DNA from: Zygnema cylindricum
Lineage: Eukaryota; Streptophyta; Zygnematophyceae; Zygnematales; Zygnemataceae
Length of the DNA: 52,719 nucleotides
Direction of reading: 5' to 3'
Assembly: GCA_037447655.1 (NCBI GenBank)
Contig: JBBHKE010000276.1
Span: forward strand, 258,798-311,516
Under the pieces are notes generated by a model. The model saw only the letters and a program-made list of their open reading frames with translations, made no database searches and was not told where the DNA came from. Position numbers and translations under genes: made by a program. Within the stretch, counting starts at the first letter, position 1; every line of letters starts with the position of its first letter. Of the stretch, positions 35,641 through 47,858 are shown one piece after another.

Positions 35641-36540
35641 CTCCCCTTATTTTGTAGTATAGCTTAAGCTTTTCTTTTAGTCCACACTTCTCTCTACAAT
35701 ATTTCAATTTGGGTGAGGGCACACGTTTGGTCATCATATCAGCAATCATTTCTCCATCTAGTTTATGCACAAGATTAACAATTTTGTTTTCAACTTTTTC
35801 CCTCACAAAACTCAGCCTTATGTCCATGTGTTTATCTTTGAAATGATGTTTTAGATTGGTTGCAATTGCAATTGCAGCCTGATAATCTCAGAAGAGTTAA
35901 TGCACCCTTTTTTTTTATGTACCCCAGTTCTTGCAGCAAAGACTTTATCCACATAAATTCTTTCACAACAGAACAAGAGGCCATGTACCTAGCCTCCATT
36001 GTGGACTGAGCATCAACCTTTAGTTGCTTGCTACTCCAACAGCAAACACCTTCCCCCACATACAATACATACCCAAAAGTGCATCTTCTCATAGGTTGAT
36101 CTCTATAACTGGCATCACTCAAATTGGCGATGTTAGTGTGCTCCCCTCCCAAAAGCAACCATAATTCCCTTCTACCCACCAGATATCTCATGACTCTCTT
36201 TGCTGCCTCCCAGTCTCTTTTTTCTAGGGTCATTAAGACTTCTAATGAGAACTCCAACTGTTGGCGCTATGTCCGGCCTAGTACAATTCAAAAGTATCAA
36301 CCTGCCTGTAAGGGATAGACTTCATTAATTGTCTTTTTTCAGGACTCATCTGATCCTTTTAGATTATCACTCCTTCTCCTACACTCCCATCATTTATTTT
36401 CTTCAATTCCATGGGAGAAGTACAACTGTTTGCCTTTTCCATTTGGAATTTCTCGAGCATATTCCCTATAACTTTTTTCTGAGTAAGTCTGATTATCCTT
36501 TTTCCCCTATCCCTCTCTATTTGTTTCCCCAAGATATATA
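35641..36540 (-). pseudogene. Copia E RT end and RNase H
   Basis: Minus-strand frames: the end of RT (36540 to about 36300; G-K-Q-I-E-R-D, L-T-Q-K-K-V-I-G-N-M-L-E-K-F), then RNase H (36257-35832; W-E-A-A-K-R-V-M-R-Y-L, D-A-S-Y, M-E-A-R-Y-M-A) and the C-terminal end (35827 onward; F-V-R-E-K-V-E-N-K-I). Stops between frames and A-R-Y in place of A-E-Y in the RNase H motif indicate decay. Confidence 0.8.
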
Positions 36541-38603
36541 GGATTTACACGCAAATAGTCATAGAGTTGGCAACAATAATATTTAAATATAAAGTAGAAA
36601 CTAGATCTGAAGGTGAACCATTGCTACGGGAAAAAGGCGATGTCGCGTAATGCGGGAGGAGCAAGAAGTTAAGTCTGCACCAAAATAGAAGAAGACCCTT
36701 TCGAGTGGTGGGGGGAAGCGAAAAACTAGTTTTGAAGGTGAAGCATCACAAGGGGGAAGAGTGTTTTCCCATAGTGGGGACGAAGCAAAAAAATAAATCT
36801 AAAAGTAAACCCCTCCTAAGCAAATGCCTTTATTGTAAAAAGGCAAAAATATAACCCAAAGGGTTGCAACATGTGTTTTGAACTTACTACAAGACAAAAA
36901 AACACATTGTCGAAGAATGTAGAAAAACTTGCCAGGTAAAGGGAATGTCAAAAACTGGCCACGAAAAAAGTAGTTGACGGCACTACTCATACAAAACTCA
37001 ACAGCGATGCCAAAGCTACCCAAGCCGTTCTGCCAATCAAGAATCGATCCAACCCTCTTCTCCTCTCAATTTCCTTTACCTTCACTAATATCTTTCTCCA
37101 CCTCAATACCCCTCACAACCCCTCCCCATCACCTTTGCCCATTACGCCTCCTATAATTCCCCTATCTCCTCTTGACCAGTCACTCCCTCTATTACCCTAT
37201 TTTGAGCTAATATTTTCCTTACATCAACCAACCTCCTCGATCCTCCTCTCACTACAGATTCGGTTACACCAATATCGCTCACCCTACCGTCAACCCTATC
37301 GGTCTAGATATTCGATTTCCACATGGGTACACTTTTCTCTCTTACACCACCAACCATGAATGGCTAATCGATAGCGGTATTTTTAATCACCACTCCCCAT
37401 GGTGTGATTGGTTTACTCGCCCCTCGCTTTTACTCTCCGCTACGTAGATTCATTTAAGGGACGTCCGGATCTTGTTGGCCACTCATTTTGGCCACGTGTG
37501 CATCTTGAATTCGCCTATTAAAATCCGCCATGTACTTTTGTACCTGGTCTACCCAAAACTGTTAGTAATATTTGCAGTTTAAAAGCCAAATTTGATGAAA
37601 ATAGAGTAGATTTTATTACTTGTAAGGACAAAATCAATGTTCGTTTTGGAGTAGCTCAAATTTCTTAGTACCTTTTAAAGTATTATAATCCTCCAACCGC
37701 TTTTGCTTTAAATGCTAGCGTAGAAAACTTTCCACTTTGCCATTTAAAATACAGTTATCTTAATAGTAATATTTTGACTATTGTGCCAGATCTTGTACCT
37801 AGACTAAATTATATTTCTACCAAATCCTTAGATTTCTGTCAACAAGACTAAATTCTTTTTCTACAAGATCCTTAGAGTATTGTCACACAAAATGCCATGT
37901 CCTTCTTTTCCAATCAGCAATACTCTTGTCACAAAAACCACTCGCCGTCATTCATACGTATGCAGTCGTGTGCACGGGCGGTCTTGTGCGCACGCGCTGT
38001 CTAAGCGGCTCTAGTCTGAGCGGCTCTTTATATTTTGTCACCATTATTGATCATGTGGAAAAAAAAATAAAAAACAATTCTCACCACGACATAATTCGTT
38101 AGAAGCTTGTGAGCCGGTGGCCGATAGTGAAAACAAGTCAAAATCCATATCTACGATGCAAAAAGTAAATGATAACAAGGCAAAAAAATATTGATAAAAT
38201 TCGTAATATAAAAACAAATTCAAAAATATACTTTGTGTTTCTTGCAAATATTCAAGAAATATGTCAAAATTCTGCAAATCTTGTCTTATATTTGAAAATT
38301 AGTAAAACAATAAAGAAAACTACCAATACACAATATGCAATACAACTTCAAATAGGAAAAGAAACCACAAGAAGCAAAACCATTCAACGTTTCCTTTGTT
38401 ATTGCCACTTAGCATTTATTTGAATAAGGGTACCCATTTAACAACCTACCGAATGTTCGAAAAGAAGAAAAAATGCTTATTTGACTTTCTTCGCATTTTT
38501 ACCTCGCTCTCTACTCTTTTCGCCTGAATCATATTTGTCTTCTCCTATCAAGCCACAGTCTTCCTAAGTCCACACGACCCCACCTCCATCCACCCAATGT
38601 TTT
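36541..38603. other. Old repeat DNA left of element G
   Basis: No host gene recognised. 36700-36820 and 38088-38600 match blocks of 815-3350 in the same order, so this is a second copy of that repeat, cut by G at 38603. 37320-37800 holds a copia protease remnant, listed separately. Confidence 0.45.
37255..37800 (+). pseudogene. Decayed plus-strand copia protease region
   Basis: One frame reads H-E-W-L-I-D-S-G-I-F-N-H (compare the copia motif W-I-I-D-S-G-A-T-H-H) at about 37357-37392. Farther on, a shifted frame reads F-V-P-G-L-P-K (compare Y-V-P-G-L-K-K-N-L) at about 37535-37560 and then ordinary pre-integrase-like spacing. Many stops and shifts; recognition rests on these two motifs and their distance. 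Confidence 0.4.
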
Positions 38604-39058
38604 TGTAAGTATCGAATCACACAAGGATAGAAGAGAGACAAAATATAGTGTAGAAGCAATAGACAACAAGAAGAACACACTCCAACAAAAGACAAATATA
38701 TTTCACCGGAATTTTTCCCCTTACACAAACTAATTCACTTTCCCCCCAAACGACTAAGTCCTAAATACTCTCTCTTACTAAACAACAAGTACTACAAATC
38801 GTACGCTGTAGCAAAAGTACAGTGACGCACCAATCAAATAGAAGTACCTACGAAACTACATAAAGTACGTGGTACTACATGAAATAATAAACTGCCATAC
38901 AAAAGTAAAATACCAAAGTTTTATGCACGCAAAAGTAAACCAACTAAACTAAAACTTAAACCAATCACACCACACCTCACACCAATCACACGCTAACTAA
39001 ATAAATTATATTACGACGCCCAACAGAACTGAGATGTTGTTTCACAAAGAACTTAACA
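38604..39058 (-). repeat. 3' LTR of copia G
   Basis: 455 bp; in plus coordinates TGTAAGTATCGAATCACAC ... AAGAACTTAACA. It pairs with 43974-44426. Confidence 0.92.
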
Positions 39059-39085
39059 ACCCCCCTCTCTTTGTGAAACCCATTG

Positions 39086-41860
39086 TTAAACTGAAAACAA
39101 ACCTAATTTAGGTCTACCCCGTAATAGGACATCATAGATCTCCGCTTTATTTAACATATCTGCGGCCTCCTCCAAAGTCGACACGTATGAAAATTCGATT
39201 TCCTTCGCAATGACCATATCTCGTACGAAGTGCCACTGGATGCGGATATGTTTTGTTTGCTTGTGAAAGACCGGATTTTTCACAAGCGCCATTGAACTGA
39301 TGCTGTCAGTGAAAATCTGCAAACAACCAATCACAACGCCCAACTCACCAAGCATCTCCTTGATCCATAGAGACGCCTTCGCACTATGCCACGCAGACAT
39401 GTATTCAGATTTCGTGGAACTTAGCGCAACTGTGGGTTGGAGCCGCAAACTCCAAGAAAATGCCGCGCCGCCCAAAATGAAAGCGTACCCTGACGTGGAT
39501 TTTCCACTGTCGAAATATCCACCCTGATCTGCGTCTCAATATAACCGATATAGTGCAAAGAGTCTCGTTCGGATATAAATACCAATATGTACTCGATCAT
39601 ACCAACCAAGTAGCGAAATATCCGTTTCACCGCCTCCCAATGATTTTTTTTTGGAGCGTTGCAATAACGACTAACAACAAACACTGCCGCCGCAATATCC
39701 GGACGCGTGCCTACACTCAAATACATTAAACTACCAACCGCTTCATGGTATGGTACTCAAACATTCTCTTCCACTTCGTATTTTTTGTACTGTACTTTTG
39801 GATCTAATGGCGTCGAAACAGATTTCACGCCAATCATACCAAATCTAGTGAAGACCTCTGTACAGTACTGAGCTTGACTTAATTTAATTACATTCTCGTT
39901 GGACCTTATGACTTCTATCCCCAAAATGTACCTTACTTCTCCAAGACCTGTCACTTTAAAATGTATGCTAAGGTACTCTTTTAACTTATTAATAACAGAC
40001 AACGTGTCAGTAATCATTAGGAAGTCATCAACCTACACAGAAAAAATAATTTGGTCCTTTCCCTCTCCTTTCACGTAAACTCCGGAATCCGAAATTGTAT
40101 GAACAAAACTATAACTAATAAGTACCTTATGAAGACGAAGGTACCATGTCCTCGGCGCTTGTTTAATCCGTACAAGGATTTTCGCAGCCGCCATACTTTT
40201 CCTTCTTTCGAAGGCACACCCTCGCGCACCTTCATATACACCTCCTCTTCTAACTCTCCATTTAAAAAGGTTGTTTCTACATCCATTTGATGTATATGCT
40301 TATTCCCAGCGGCCGCAATAGCAATTATCATCCTCAAACAATCAAACTTAACAACCGGTGCATAAGTTTCCGAATAATCAACCCCCTCTACTTGTTGAAA
40401 ACCTTTACACACCAATCTAGCCTTATATTTAATTATTTCCCCCGTAGCACCAGTTTTTGTTTTAAATATCCATTTAGCACCAATCGCCTTCTTCCCCTCT
40501 AGTAAACTCACCTCCTCAAAAGTTTTGTTATCGATAATGGATTATAATTCTCTCTCCCACGTCGGTTTCCACTTATCCTCCCAATCCATAAAACTTTGTG
40601 CCTCGGCGTAAGATTGGGGATCGCCGGGCATATTCTCGGTCAGTGATTGCAACAAAATAAATGCCTCCTCCGAGGCGGCCGAAATAAAATAATTGGAATT
40701 TTCAATATTTCCACCTTTTCGATCAAATGATAACCGATCCGGCTTCTTCCACCTCGTCTCACGTTGACTCTTTCTTAATGGAACCTCATTTTCTTTTTCG
40801 TTTGCGGATTTTTCATTTTCGGTTTCTTCCTCGTGGAAAGAAGCACTCGGAGATTTAGAGCTTTTAGATCGGTGAGTGTCCGAAGACATCCGGGATTTGT
40901 CACTTCGGATCTTGTCAAAATTAATTAATTCCGGATGAGTTTCGGAATTAGCTTTCCCCCTCTTAATATTGACGACCGGATCTGCCTCATTTTCGGAATC
41001 CAAATCATGGAGGTGAGGAAAAGAGAGAGATTCGTTCACTTCAAGAAAATCATGATTAGTAGAGAATTTTTCGGAACGAGAAATAACAACTTTAAGATCC
41101 TCATGGAAATTTACATTACAACTCTCTTCAATTACGAGACAAATCGGATCATAAACCCGGTATAAAATCCCTTTGGAGCTATACTCCACAAAAATTCCTG
41201 ACCAACTACGAGAAGAAAATTTACCTCGTCGTTTTACCGATTCGATGTACACCGTTGCACGGCACCCCTAAATTCGCAAATGATGTAATGCGGGTTTTCG
41301 ACCATACCAAAGTTCATGAGGAGTCTTATCGCCCGAAATAGAGGTAAGTCGACGATTGCAAATATAATTGGCCGTTAAGATTGCATCTCCCGACAAATAC
41401 TCCTTTCTTCCCGATCCGTGAATCATCAAGCGCACCATTTTTTGAAGTGTTCGATTTTTGCGCTCAGCAATTCCATTCGACTCAGGTGAGTATGATGCCG
41501 TAAATTCTTGTCTAATCCCCCATTTCTTGCAATAAGGATCAAACGCCTTAAACTCCCCGCCGTTATCAGATCGAACCGCCTTTAATTTTTGTTCACATTG
41601 CCGTTCGGCCATAACATGCCACTCCTCGAATTTGCGGATGCGTCAGATTTATTTTTAAGAAGATAAACCCATGCAAACCTTGAGTAGTCGTCCACAATCA
41701 CCATTGTATATTTATTTCCTCCTAAACTCTCAAGTTTAACATCGCCACATAGATCCACATGTACTTTTTCAAGTGGGTGAGCTGACCGAAAGTCAAAGTC
41801 CTTAATAGGATGCGGTTTTCAGATCTGACAACCTTGACTACATCCGGTACAACCATTGAT
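39086..41860 (-). pseudogene. Integrase, RT and RNase H of copia G
   Basis: Integrase: R-S-D-N-G-G-E-F and E-S-N-G-I-A-E-R-K-N-R-T (41612-41268), a stop, then the C-terminal part and connector (41252-40542). RT: K-A-I-G-A-K-W-I-F-K, K-A-R-L-V-C-K-G-F, A-P-V-V-K-F (40511-40071), then the V-D-D-F catalytic region (about 40025) and L-G-E-V-R-Y-I-L-G-I-E (40017-39757). RNase H: G-T-R-P-D-I-A, T-K-S-E-Y-M-S and the end at 39086 (39726-39421 and 39475-39086). At least six frameshifts or stops; inactive. Confidence 0.88.
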
Positions 41861-41864
41861 TTTT

Positions 41865-42627
41865 TCACCAGACATCAGATCTAAGTTGCGCGTGCAACCG
41901 GCCTTGATCATACGCTTTAGATTCTACTCTGACGTATGGCACATACGGTGATGCCATAGCGTCAGATCTCCCTTGATTTTGGCGATCTGCCAATGATGCC
42001 GTAATCATGGTGTTTTGACTTTGGACACCTCCATAAAACACGACTATGGAATGCGTCAGATACTTCGCCCTCACCGATTGTAATTCCAGCAGATTGTACA
42101 ATTTTGATCGTGGAATCTTCTAAGGCATACACACTTGCGCCAGCTCGTAGGATCTGCGGCACGCTCAAAAGATTTGCGGAGCCGCCCGGAATATAAAGTA
42201 CGTTCAACAGCTGGATTTTGGAGATTCGCTCAGATCCATTTAGATCTAGCGAAATTAAATCGAGGCCTACGGTACCAATTGCAGCGACATAAATAGTTTG
42301 ACTGCTAGCGACAGTGATTCTTTTTGGTATAGTCAAGGCACGCATTTCGTCAAAAAGTGAGTTGTCTGTACAAACGTGATGCGAGGCTCCGGAATCGATA
42401 ATCCACTCGTTGTCGTTTTGTGCTTCAATGTTTGGAGGTTCGCCGTCGACACTTAGCGTGGAAAACGTAATCGATCCTTCCTCCTCATCATTTTCCCCAA
42501 CGAAGTGTCCATGGTCGCCAAATCGGCCGCCACGTCCACGGCGCCCCCCTCTATCAAATCGGCCACCGCCTCGCCCTCCAAATCTACCACTACCGCCGTC
42601 GCGGCTACCGCCGCCGTCGGCTTTCGC
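41865..42627 (-). pseudogene. Protease region of copia G
   Basis: After the TAG the gag frame continues (G-G-R-F-D-R-G-G-R-R-G-R-G-G) into W-I-I-D-S-G-A-S-H-H-V-C, an intact aspartic protease site at about 42360-42405. L-N-V-L-Y-I-P-G-G-S-A-N-L-L-S-V follows, and a frameshift lies near 42070. The pre-integrase part (42101-41865 and below) is in other frames. Confidence 0.8.
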
Positions 42628-43914
42628 CTAGCATTGGGGACTAATATGTCCCCATTTCCCGCAATAATGACATTGCTTTTCTTTGCCCGGGCAAGAAAAT
42701 GACATGTGGCCAGCTTTATTGCACCGAAAACAAGTGACAGTAGATTGATTTTGGAATGGAGGTTGGCCGGGAAAGTTTCCCCTCCTTTCGGTGCTCCTTC
42801 CCTTTCCCCTAGATCCGCCTCCTCTACCCCTTCCCCCTCTTCCCCCACGAAGAAAATTTAGATCCGCGGGTTCTTGGGAGGATGGGTTCAGAGATCCACC
42901 CGAGACCGAAGCTTTAGGAGGACCTCCACGATTTCTCTCGGTGGTTTTAAGATAATTCACGATGAATTCATAACTCGGATTTGTTTGTGCCCAAAAAATC
43001 TCCTTGAGGTACGTGAGGTTGTCGGGTAAAGCATTGATGAGGCCGATCACTTTATCCTCTTTGATAATAGTCCGACCGTTATTGAAGAGTTGCTCCACAA
43101 TAATATTGTATCGCTTGATTGCATCATCGATCGATTTGTTAGACTTTATCTTAAAATGGATGAAGTACGTGTAAGCATATTGCCCCTTGTTTTGGAGTCC
43201 CTTCACAAATTGGCCTTCGAGCGACTTCCAACACTCATGCGCCGTATCTTGGGTGAGAAAATGATCATGCACCGATAAGGTACAAGATTGCATAAGATTG
43301 GTGATTGCGGCAAGATTTTTCTTCTTCCAAAGGCGGCGAGCCTTCGGATCGTCAATCAACATTTTCTCCTCTCCGTTCACAATTTTCCAAAGGTGAATGT
43401 ATTTCTTCCATATTTGATAGTTAGATCCGTTAAAGAGGATGATCTTCCTCAGCATGGAAGGGATCGATAACTCGTTATCGGATTCATATTCAAGATCCGA
43501 GTCGTTCTCGATCACAAACTTTCCCTTTCGGAGAGCCCCTCTCAAAATGTCAACATTCTCGACCCCTCCATCCAAAACCACCTCAAAAGCATTCAAGATC
43601 AGATGATCCTCCTCCACCTTAAACTTCCCCTTTCGATTGGCATCGGTGATCCGTTGATATACAAGAGTGAGAAGGTCGTCAAACAACTCATTGAGACGAT
43701 CTTCGATCAATACCACCCCTTCTTGTTTCTCTTCCTCTCCTTTTGGAAGTGGGTTGGAGGGAGAGCCTTTTTCAAAAGTCTCTCCTCCGAAGCCGAAATC
43801 TTTCACTCTGTGATATGGAGATGAATCGGCCAGATCCGTTAGATCCGGTAGATCCGGATTAGGAGCCGCAATAGGAGAAGGTGTGGATGAGGACTTCTTC
43901 TTCTTTCCCCCCAT
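42628..43914 (-). pseudogene. Gag of copia G
   Basis: The ATG at 43914 (M-G-G-K-K-K-K-S) opens a 428-codon gag frame. N-Y-Q-I-W-K and a long helical core (A-H-E-C-W-K-S-L-E, N-K-G-Q-Y-A-Y-T-Y-F) are followed by an R/G-rich segment and two zinc knuckles, C-F-R-C-N-K-A-G-H-M-S-F-S-C and C-H-Y-C-G-K-W-G-H-I-S-P-Q-C. It ends at a single TAG right after the second knuckle. The same frame then continues open as an R/G-rich linker into protease. Gag itself looks intact. Confidence 0.85.
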
Positions 43915-43973
43915 GGCGGCAAGACTTGCCACCTTGAGAAATCTTAATGGAGCAAACTAGCTCCGATACCACT

Positions 43974-44426
43974 TGTAAGGATTGAATCACACAAGGACAG
44001 AAGAGAGACAGAATATAGTGCGGAAGCAAGAGACAGCAAGAAGAACACACTCCAGCAAAACACAAATATATTTTACCGGAAGTTTTCCCCTTACACAAAC
44101 TGATTCACCTTTCCCCCAAACGACTAAGTCCTAAATACTCTCTCTTACTAAACAACAAGTACTACAAATCGTACGCTGTACCAAAATCACACTGACGCAC
44201 CAATCAAATAGAAGTACCTACGAAACTACATAAAGTACGCGGTACTACAGGAAACAATAAACCGCCGTAAAAGTAAAGTACCGAAGTACTATGCACGCAA
44301 AACCAAACCAACAAAACTAAAAGTTAAACCAATCACACCACACCTCACACCAATCACACCCTAACTAAATAAATTATATTACGATGCTCAACAGAACTGA
44401 GACGTCGTTTCACAAAAAACCTAACA
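43974..44426 (-). repeat. 5' LTR of copia G
   Basis: 453 bp; TGTAAGGATTGAATCACAC ... AAAAACCTAACA in plus coordinates. Most differences from the other LTR are transitions, consistent with methylation-driven decay. Confidence 0.92.
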
Positions 44427-46770
44427 GTTTTCACCTGAAATCTCATAATAAAAAGATTGATTTACACCTCGATGTTCAGGAAAAAAAAACTATAGCAGCA
44501 GAAGCATTGAGATTGAGAAACATTACGTCACATTGGGTTGACATTGGGAGGGATTTTTAGAAAAAAATAATAAAATTCACATTCAAAAGCTATAATTACA
44601 TTTCTCTTCTCCTCAATTTCTTCCTTAATCTAACTCCTTCACATTTTTGCTCAAAGCTACAGCGTCCTTTACATGCTACAACTAACTTTGGCGCAACACG
44701 TGTGAGCGTGCGCCGTTAAGACTTGTCCATTCAAGAGAGTGGACTCTAAGTTTGACGAAGGACCAAAAAAAGCTTTACGATAACCCAAACTGAAATTACT
44801 ATGCCTAATGTACAGTATGGGTATCGAACAACCGCCCATACAAGTGTGGGACCAGTACTGTACAGTATTAGTTTTGCGAAATCGACCAAGAAAGTGTCGG
44901 AGCGAAATATGGCAGAACTTACCAACGCGGAATCGAGCTGATTCACACCCGTCCGATTCTTCCAATGAACTCTACTGGAACACGCAACATCTAGAGACGC
45001 AGCAGCCGCTCACATCCGTGCTAGACACGTGTGAAGTTGGCGCCACTTGGGAGTTTTCCGAACGGGTGCTAGCAACTTATTTCTTTTCTTAAACAAAAAG
45101 TTGCTAAAAAAAAACGAAAGAGCCAAAAAAAAACGTGTGGCAGGCGATGTTTCAAAGAAATGCCGCCGCTATTAACGGAAGAAACAAAAAAGTCGGCCGC
45201 CGAAAGAGCCAAAAAAAGAAAATTGCTGTAGACTGTCAAAAAAGGCACAAACAAGACCGAGAAATGACAAACTGCCGCCGACTTCGGTAAGCTCAACAGA
45301 TCCGGACTTTTGGAAAGTTCAGAGTTCCAAAATGGACAGGGCGGGTGGCCAATTATTATTAGTTAAGGCTCGGACTATTACAGGGTCACACGAGTCACCC
45401 TCTTCAGATGCCCAAACGTTTCGAAAACAAAGTATAAGCGACAAGCGCACGCTTCACAAAAATAGTGTGCTAAGTCGTCGCGACACTCTTAAGGTGCGTC
45501 TCTATGTACTTCAAACTTAGAAAATTTAATTTGTTTTTAGCGCAGATCTGGAGAACCCGGATTTCGGGTGTCCCTGCGTACCAAACAAAAATGTCACTTA
45601 ACTGTATGACAATTATATTCATTGACAATGCCCGTGACGGCTGTCAACGTTTACAATCTGTGATGACGCACGTTATTTTTTGTAACAGCTTGTGACGTCG
45701 CATGGCTTTTCGTGACATTGTAGACGTACCGACCTTCCAGCATGTGCCGTTTCACGGTTGAAGGAGATGCGCTTTGCCTTTGCGTCGCGTGTCCGGTCGA
45801 CGTGTAATGGCATCGGAATCTTGAGACCCATGGCGAAATAAAATCTGTACCAGGCGCAAACTAACAAAACTAAACAAATTGTGTACTTTACCTTGTCAGA
45901 CCTGAACGCAAACGGACAAAACTAAACAAATTGTGTTTAACTTCGTTGTACCTGAACGCAAACGGACAAAACATAGCGAAGTGTGCACTTTTCGTTGTCG
46001 CTTGAATTCGTTTGAATTGTTTTGGAAAAAAGTTTTACACCTGCGAATACGTGATCATATTTGTTTTTCGAAAATACTTTGTTTTAAAACACACCTGCCC
46101 TGTGTTTAAAGAAAAGTTTGAAAATGACGTTTTTTGGCCTGGCCATGTGTCGAAGAACACAAAATGACAACATGTAGTATATCTTAAATTTGATGATGAC
46201 GCAAAATGTGTTAGATTCATTGTTGAATCGCACGAAGTGACGCTTCAACGAACCGCAATGTATTTCCCGTTCGCGTAGGAAGCGCTCGACTTCGATTCGC
46301 GTCTATGTTTTTGTATGAAAATATTTGGTGCGAGTACTTGGAACTGGTTAAATTTGTGACGGTTTGTTTTGAACGTCAATTGATATATCGGTTTGGCGTT
46401 TGAAGCGTTCGGTTTGATTCGCAAGTACACATTTGGAGTATTATTGGAGTACGTTCGGAGTATTGATGTTTGGCGCCGAAACGTACGACTTCGTTTCGCG
46501 TCAATATTAGACGAGTCAACGAACGAAATGTACGACTTCGTTTCGTGTCACTTTTTTTTCTTGTGAATGTGTATAATTCCATGTGCAGGTGTTTCAGTTT
46601 CGTGCATACGCAGCGCGCGCACGTAACTTCTCATTCTGGTGTTTCACATATCAAAAAAGAAGTGTGTAAGCCTTCTTATGTGGAAGTTTTCTTTCAATAT
46701 TTTCTGCCAGGAATGACACAAGTCTTTGCCGCCTTGCTAGTTTGCTAGCTATGCCCTATAAGCTAGTTTG
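44427..46770. other. Repeat DNA right of element G
   Basis: It starts with GTTTTCACCTGAAATCTCA, the continuation of the repeat split by G. About 45538-45650 matches 4575-4740 in inverted orientation. 45850-45985 has about 2.5 copies of a ~57-bp repeat (ACGCAAACGGACAAAACTAA, AATTGTGT). 46475-46550 has two copies of GTACGACTTCGTTTCGYGTCA. No coding exon recognised. Confidence 0.45.
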
Positions 46771-46776
46771 AGAGGC

Positions 46777-47260
46777 TATATAAGAAGCAAAGTTGAGTTG
46801 CAGAGTTATCCTTGGTTTTACCTTGGATCAATTGAAGAGTAAAGATGTAGATCCTTTGTGATCAGTTAAGAGAGAGGGGAAGATCCTTAGTGATTGATTT
46901 AGAGAGAGAGAGAGAGAGAGAGAAAGATACATTGTGGTCAATTAAGAGAGTATGATCCTCTGTGGTCAATTCAGAGGTGTTGAGGATCCTTAGTGATCCC
47001 ATTTGGAGAATAGAGGTTTTAAGGAGTATGATCATTCTTGAGTGATCTTTTAAGAGTGCAGTTTATCTTTGAATAAAGAAGAAGAGAAGAGAAGAGTTGA
47101 TGTAAAGAGGCTTTGGTTAGAAACACTAATAATTCTTTTGGCCGATTATACCTTTTATATTTTATGAGCTTCCGCTGTGTAATGTTTAATGTTTTTGAGC
47201 ATTTAATGTGAGTCAGTTTTTTATTTAAGATCCAATAATAGGTGTCGGAGCAGGTTATGC
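46777..47260 (+). promoter_or_regulatory. Possible LTR promoter/leader of an unclassified element
   Basis: GGCTATATAAG (TATA at about 46777-46784) is followed by a leader with four or five diverged GATCCTTWGTGATC...AGAG repeats (46848-47060), a TTTGAATAAAGAAG polyadenylation-like signal (about 47070) and, at 47240-47251, AGGTGTCGGAGC, which matches the tRNA-Met PBS at 9 of 12 positions. Together this resembles the R-U5-PBS part of a plus-strand LTR element, but LTR ends are not resolved. Confidence 0.35.
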
Positions 47261-47599
47261 TTTAGTTTATGAGAGACGTGTAAGCAATGAGAAGGAAGAG
47301 TGAATTTAGTTTCGAGATGCTCAGTTTGAAGGTTCCATTCTGCCGAACCTTTTCAAGTTCTGAGAAATTTACAATTCGAATGTTCGGCTACGAAATTCCG
47401 TGGATGAGTTGATGAAATTGATGAAGATAAAGAAGAAGATGAAAAAGAGGAGAAATCGGATTTTTGATCTAGTTTGAAAAAAGAAGAAAAGAGTAGAGAT
47501 ACAAAGAAGGTAGAGAGAGATTATTTTCTTGGAAGGAAGTAGAGTACTCCTTCCCTCTTGGCGGCTTCAACGTTTGTTCATAGAAACTATTCAGTTTTT

Positions 47600-47858
47600 C
47601 GTTTGAGTTTTATTTGAGGAAGAATCTCGAATATATAGAGCCGTGAGTAATTTGGAAGATGGATTTCCGAAAGTGTTCAACAAATTGATGTGGTATATTG
47701 ATGCCCGATTGCAATACGTATCAAAAGGAGAAAAGGTGAATAATCATCTGCCAGATGATCCAGATTCTTATTTTTGTGGAGATGGAGATGAGAGTGGAAG
47801 AGACGAATATGTGAAGAAAAACAAGGGGAAGAGATCTCAAAAGAGGCGATCGAGGTGA
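47600..47858 (+). other. Short open frame, possible gag start
   Basis: A frame with F-P-K-V-F-N-K-L-M-W-Y-I-D, then an acidic stretch and a basic K-K-N-K-G-K-R-S-Q-K-R-R-S-R end. It has no ATG at its apparent start, and I do not recognise it. Its position downstream of the PBS-like site suggests a gag remnant. Confidence 0.2.

Larger units (their letters stand above)
23721..36540 (-). mobile_element. Copia element E, 3' part, split by C and D
   Basis: The pieces are the 3' LTR in three blocks (about 23721-23809, 28276-29173, 35610-35640), the polypurine tract (complement of CTCCCCTTATTTT at 35641) and the RT-RNase H end (36540-35641). C interrupts the LTR at 23809/28276 and D at 29173/35610. 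Joined lengths give about 1.0 kb, matching the LTRs of B and D. The element is truncated at 36540, so its 5' LTR and gag are absent. It inserted into B. Confidence 0.7.
38604..44426 (-). mobile_element. Copia element G, complete with TSD GTTTT
   Basis: 5823 bp between perfect 5-bp duplications GTTTT (38599-38603 and 44427-44431). On the minus strand: 5' LTR 43974-44426, PBS TGGTATCGGAGC at 43971-43960, gag with two zinc knuckles, protease, integrase, RT, RNase H, PPT (complement of ACCCCCCTCTCTTTG at 39059) and 3' LTR 38604-39058. The PBS matches the 3' end of initiator tRNA-Met at 11 of 12 positions (TGGTATCAGAGC). This is a different lineage from A-E. LTRs look about 92% identical by eye. 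Confidence 0.92.
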
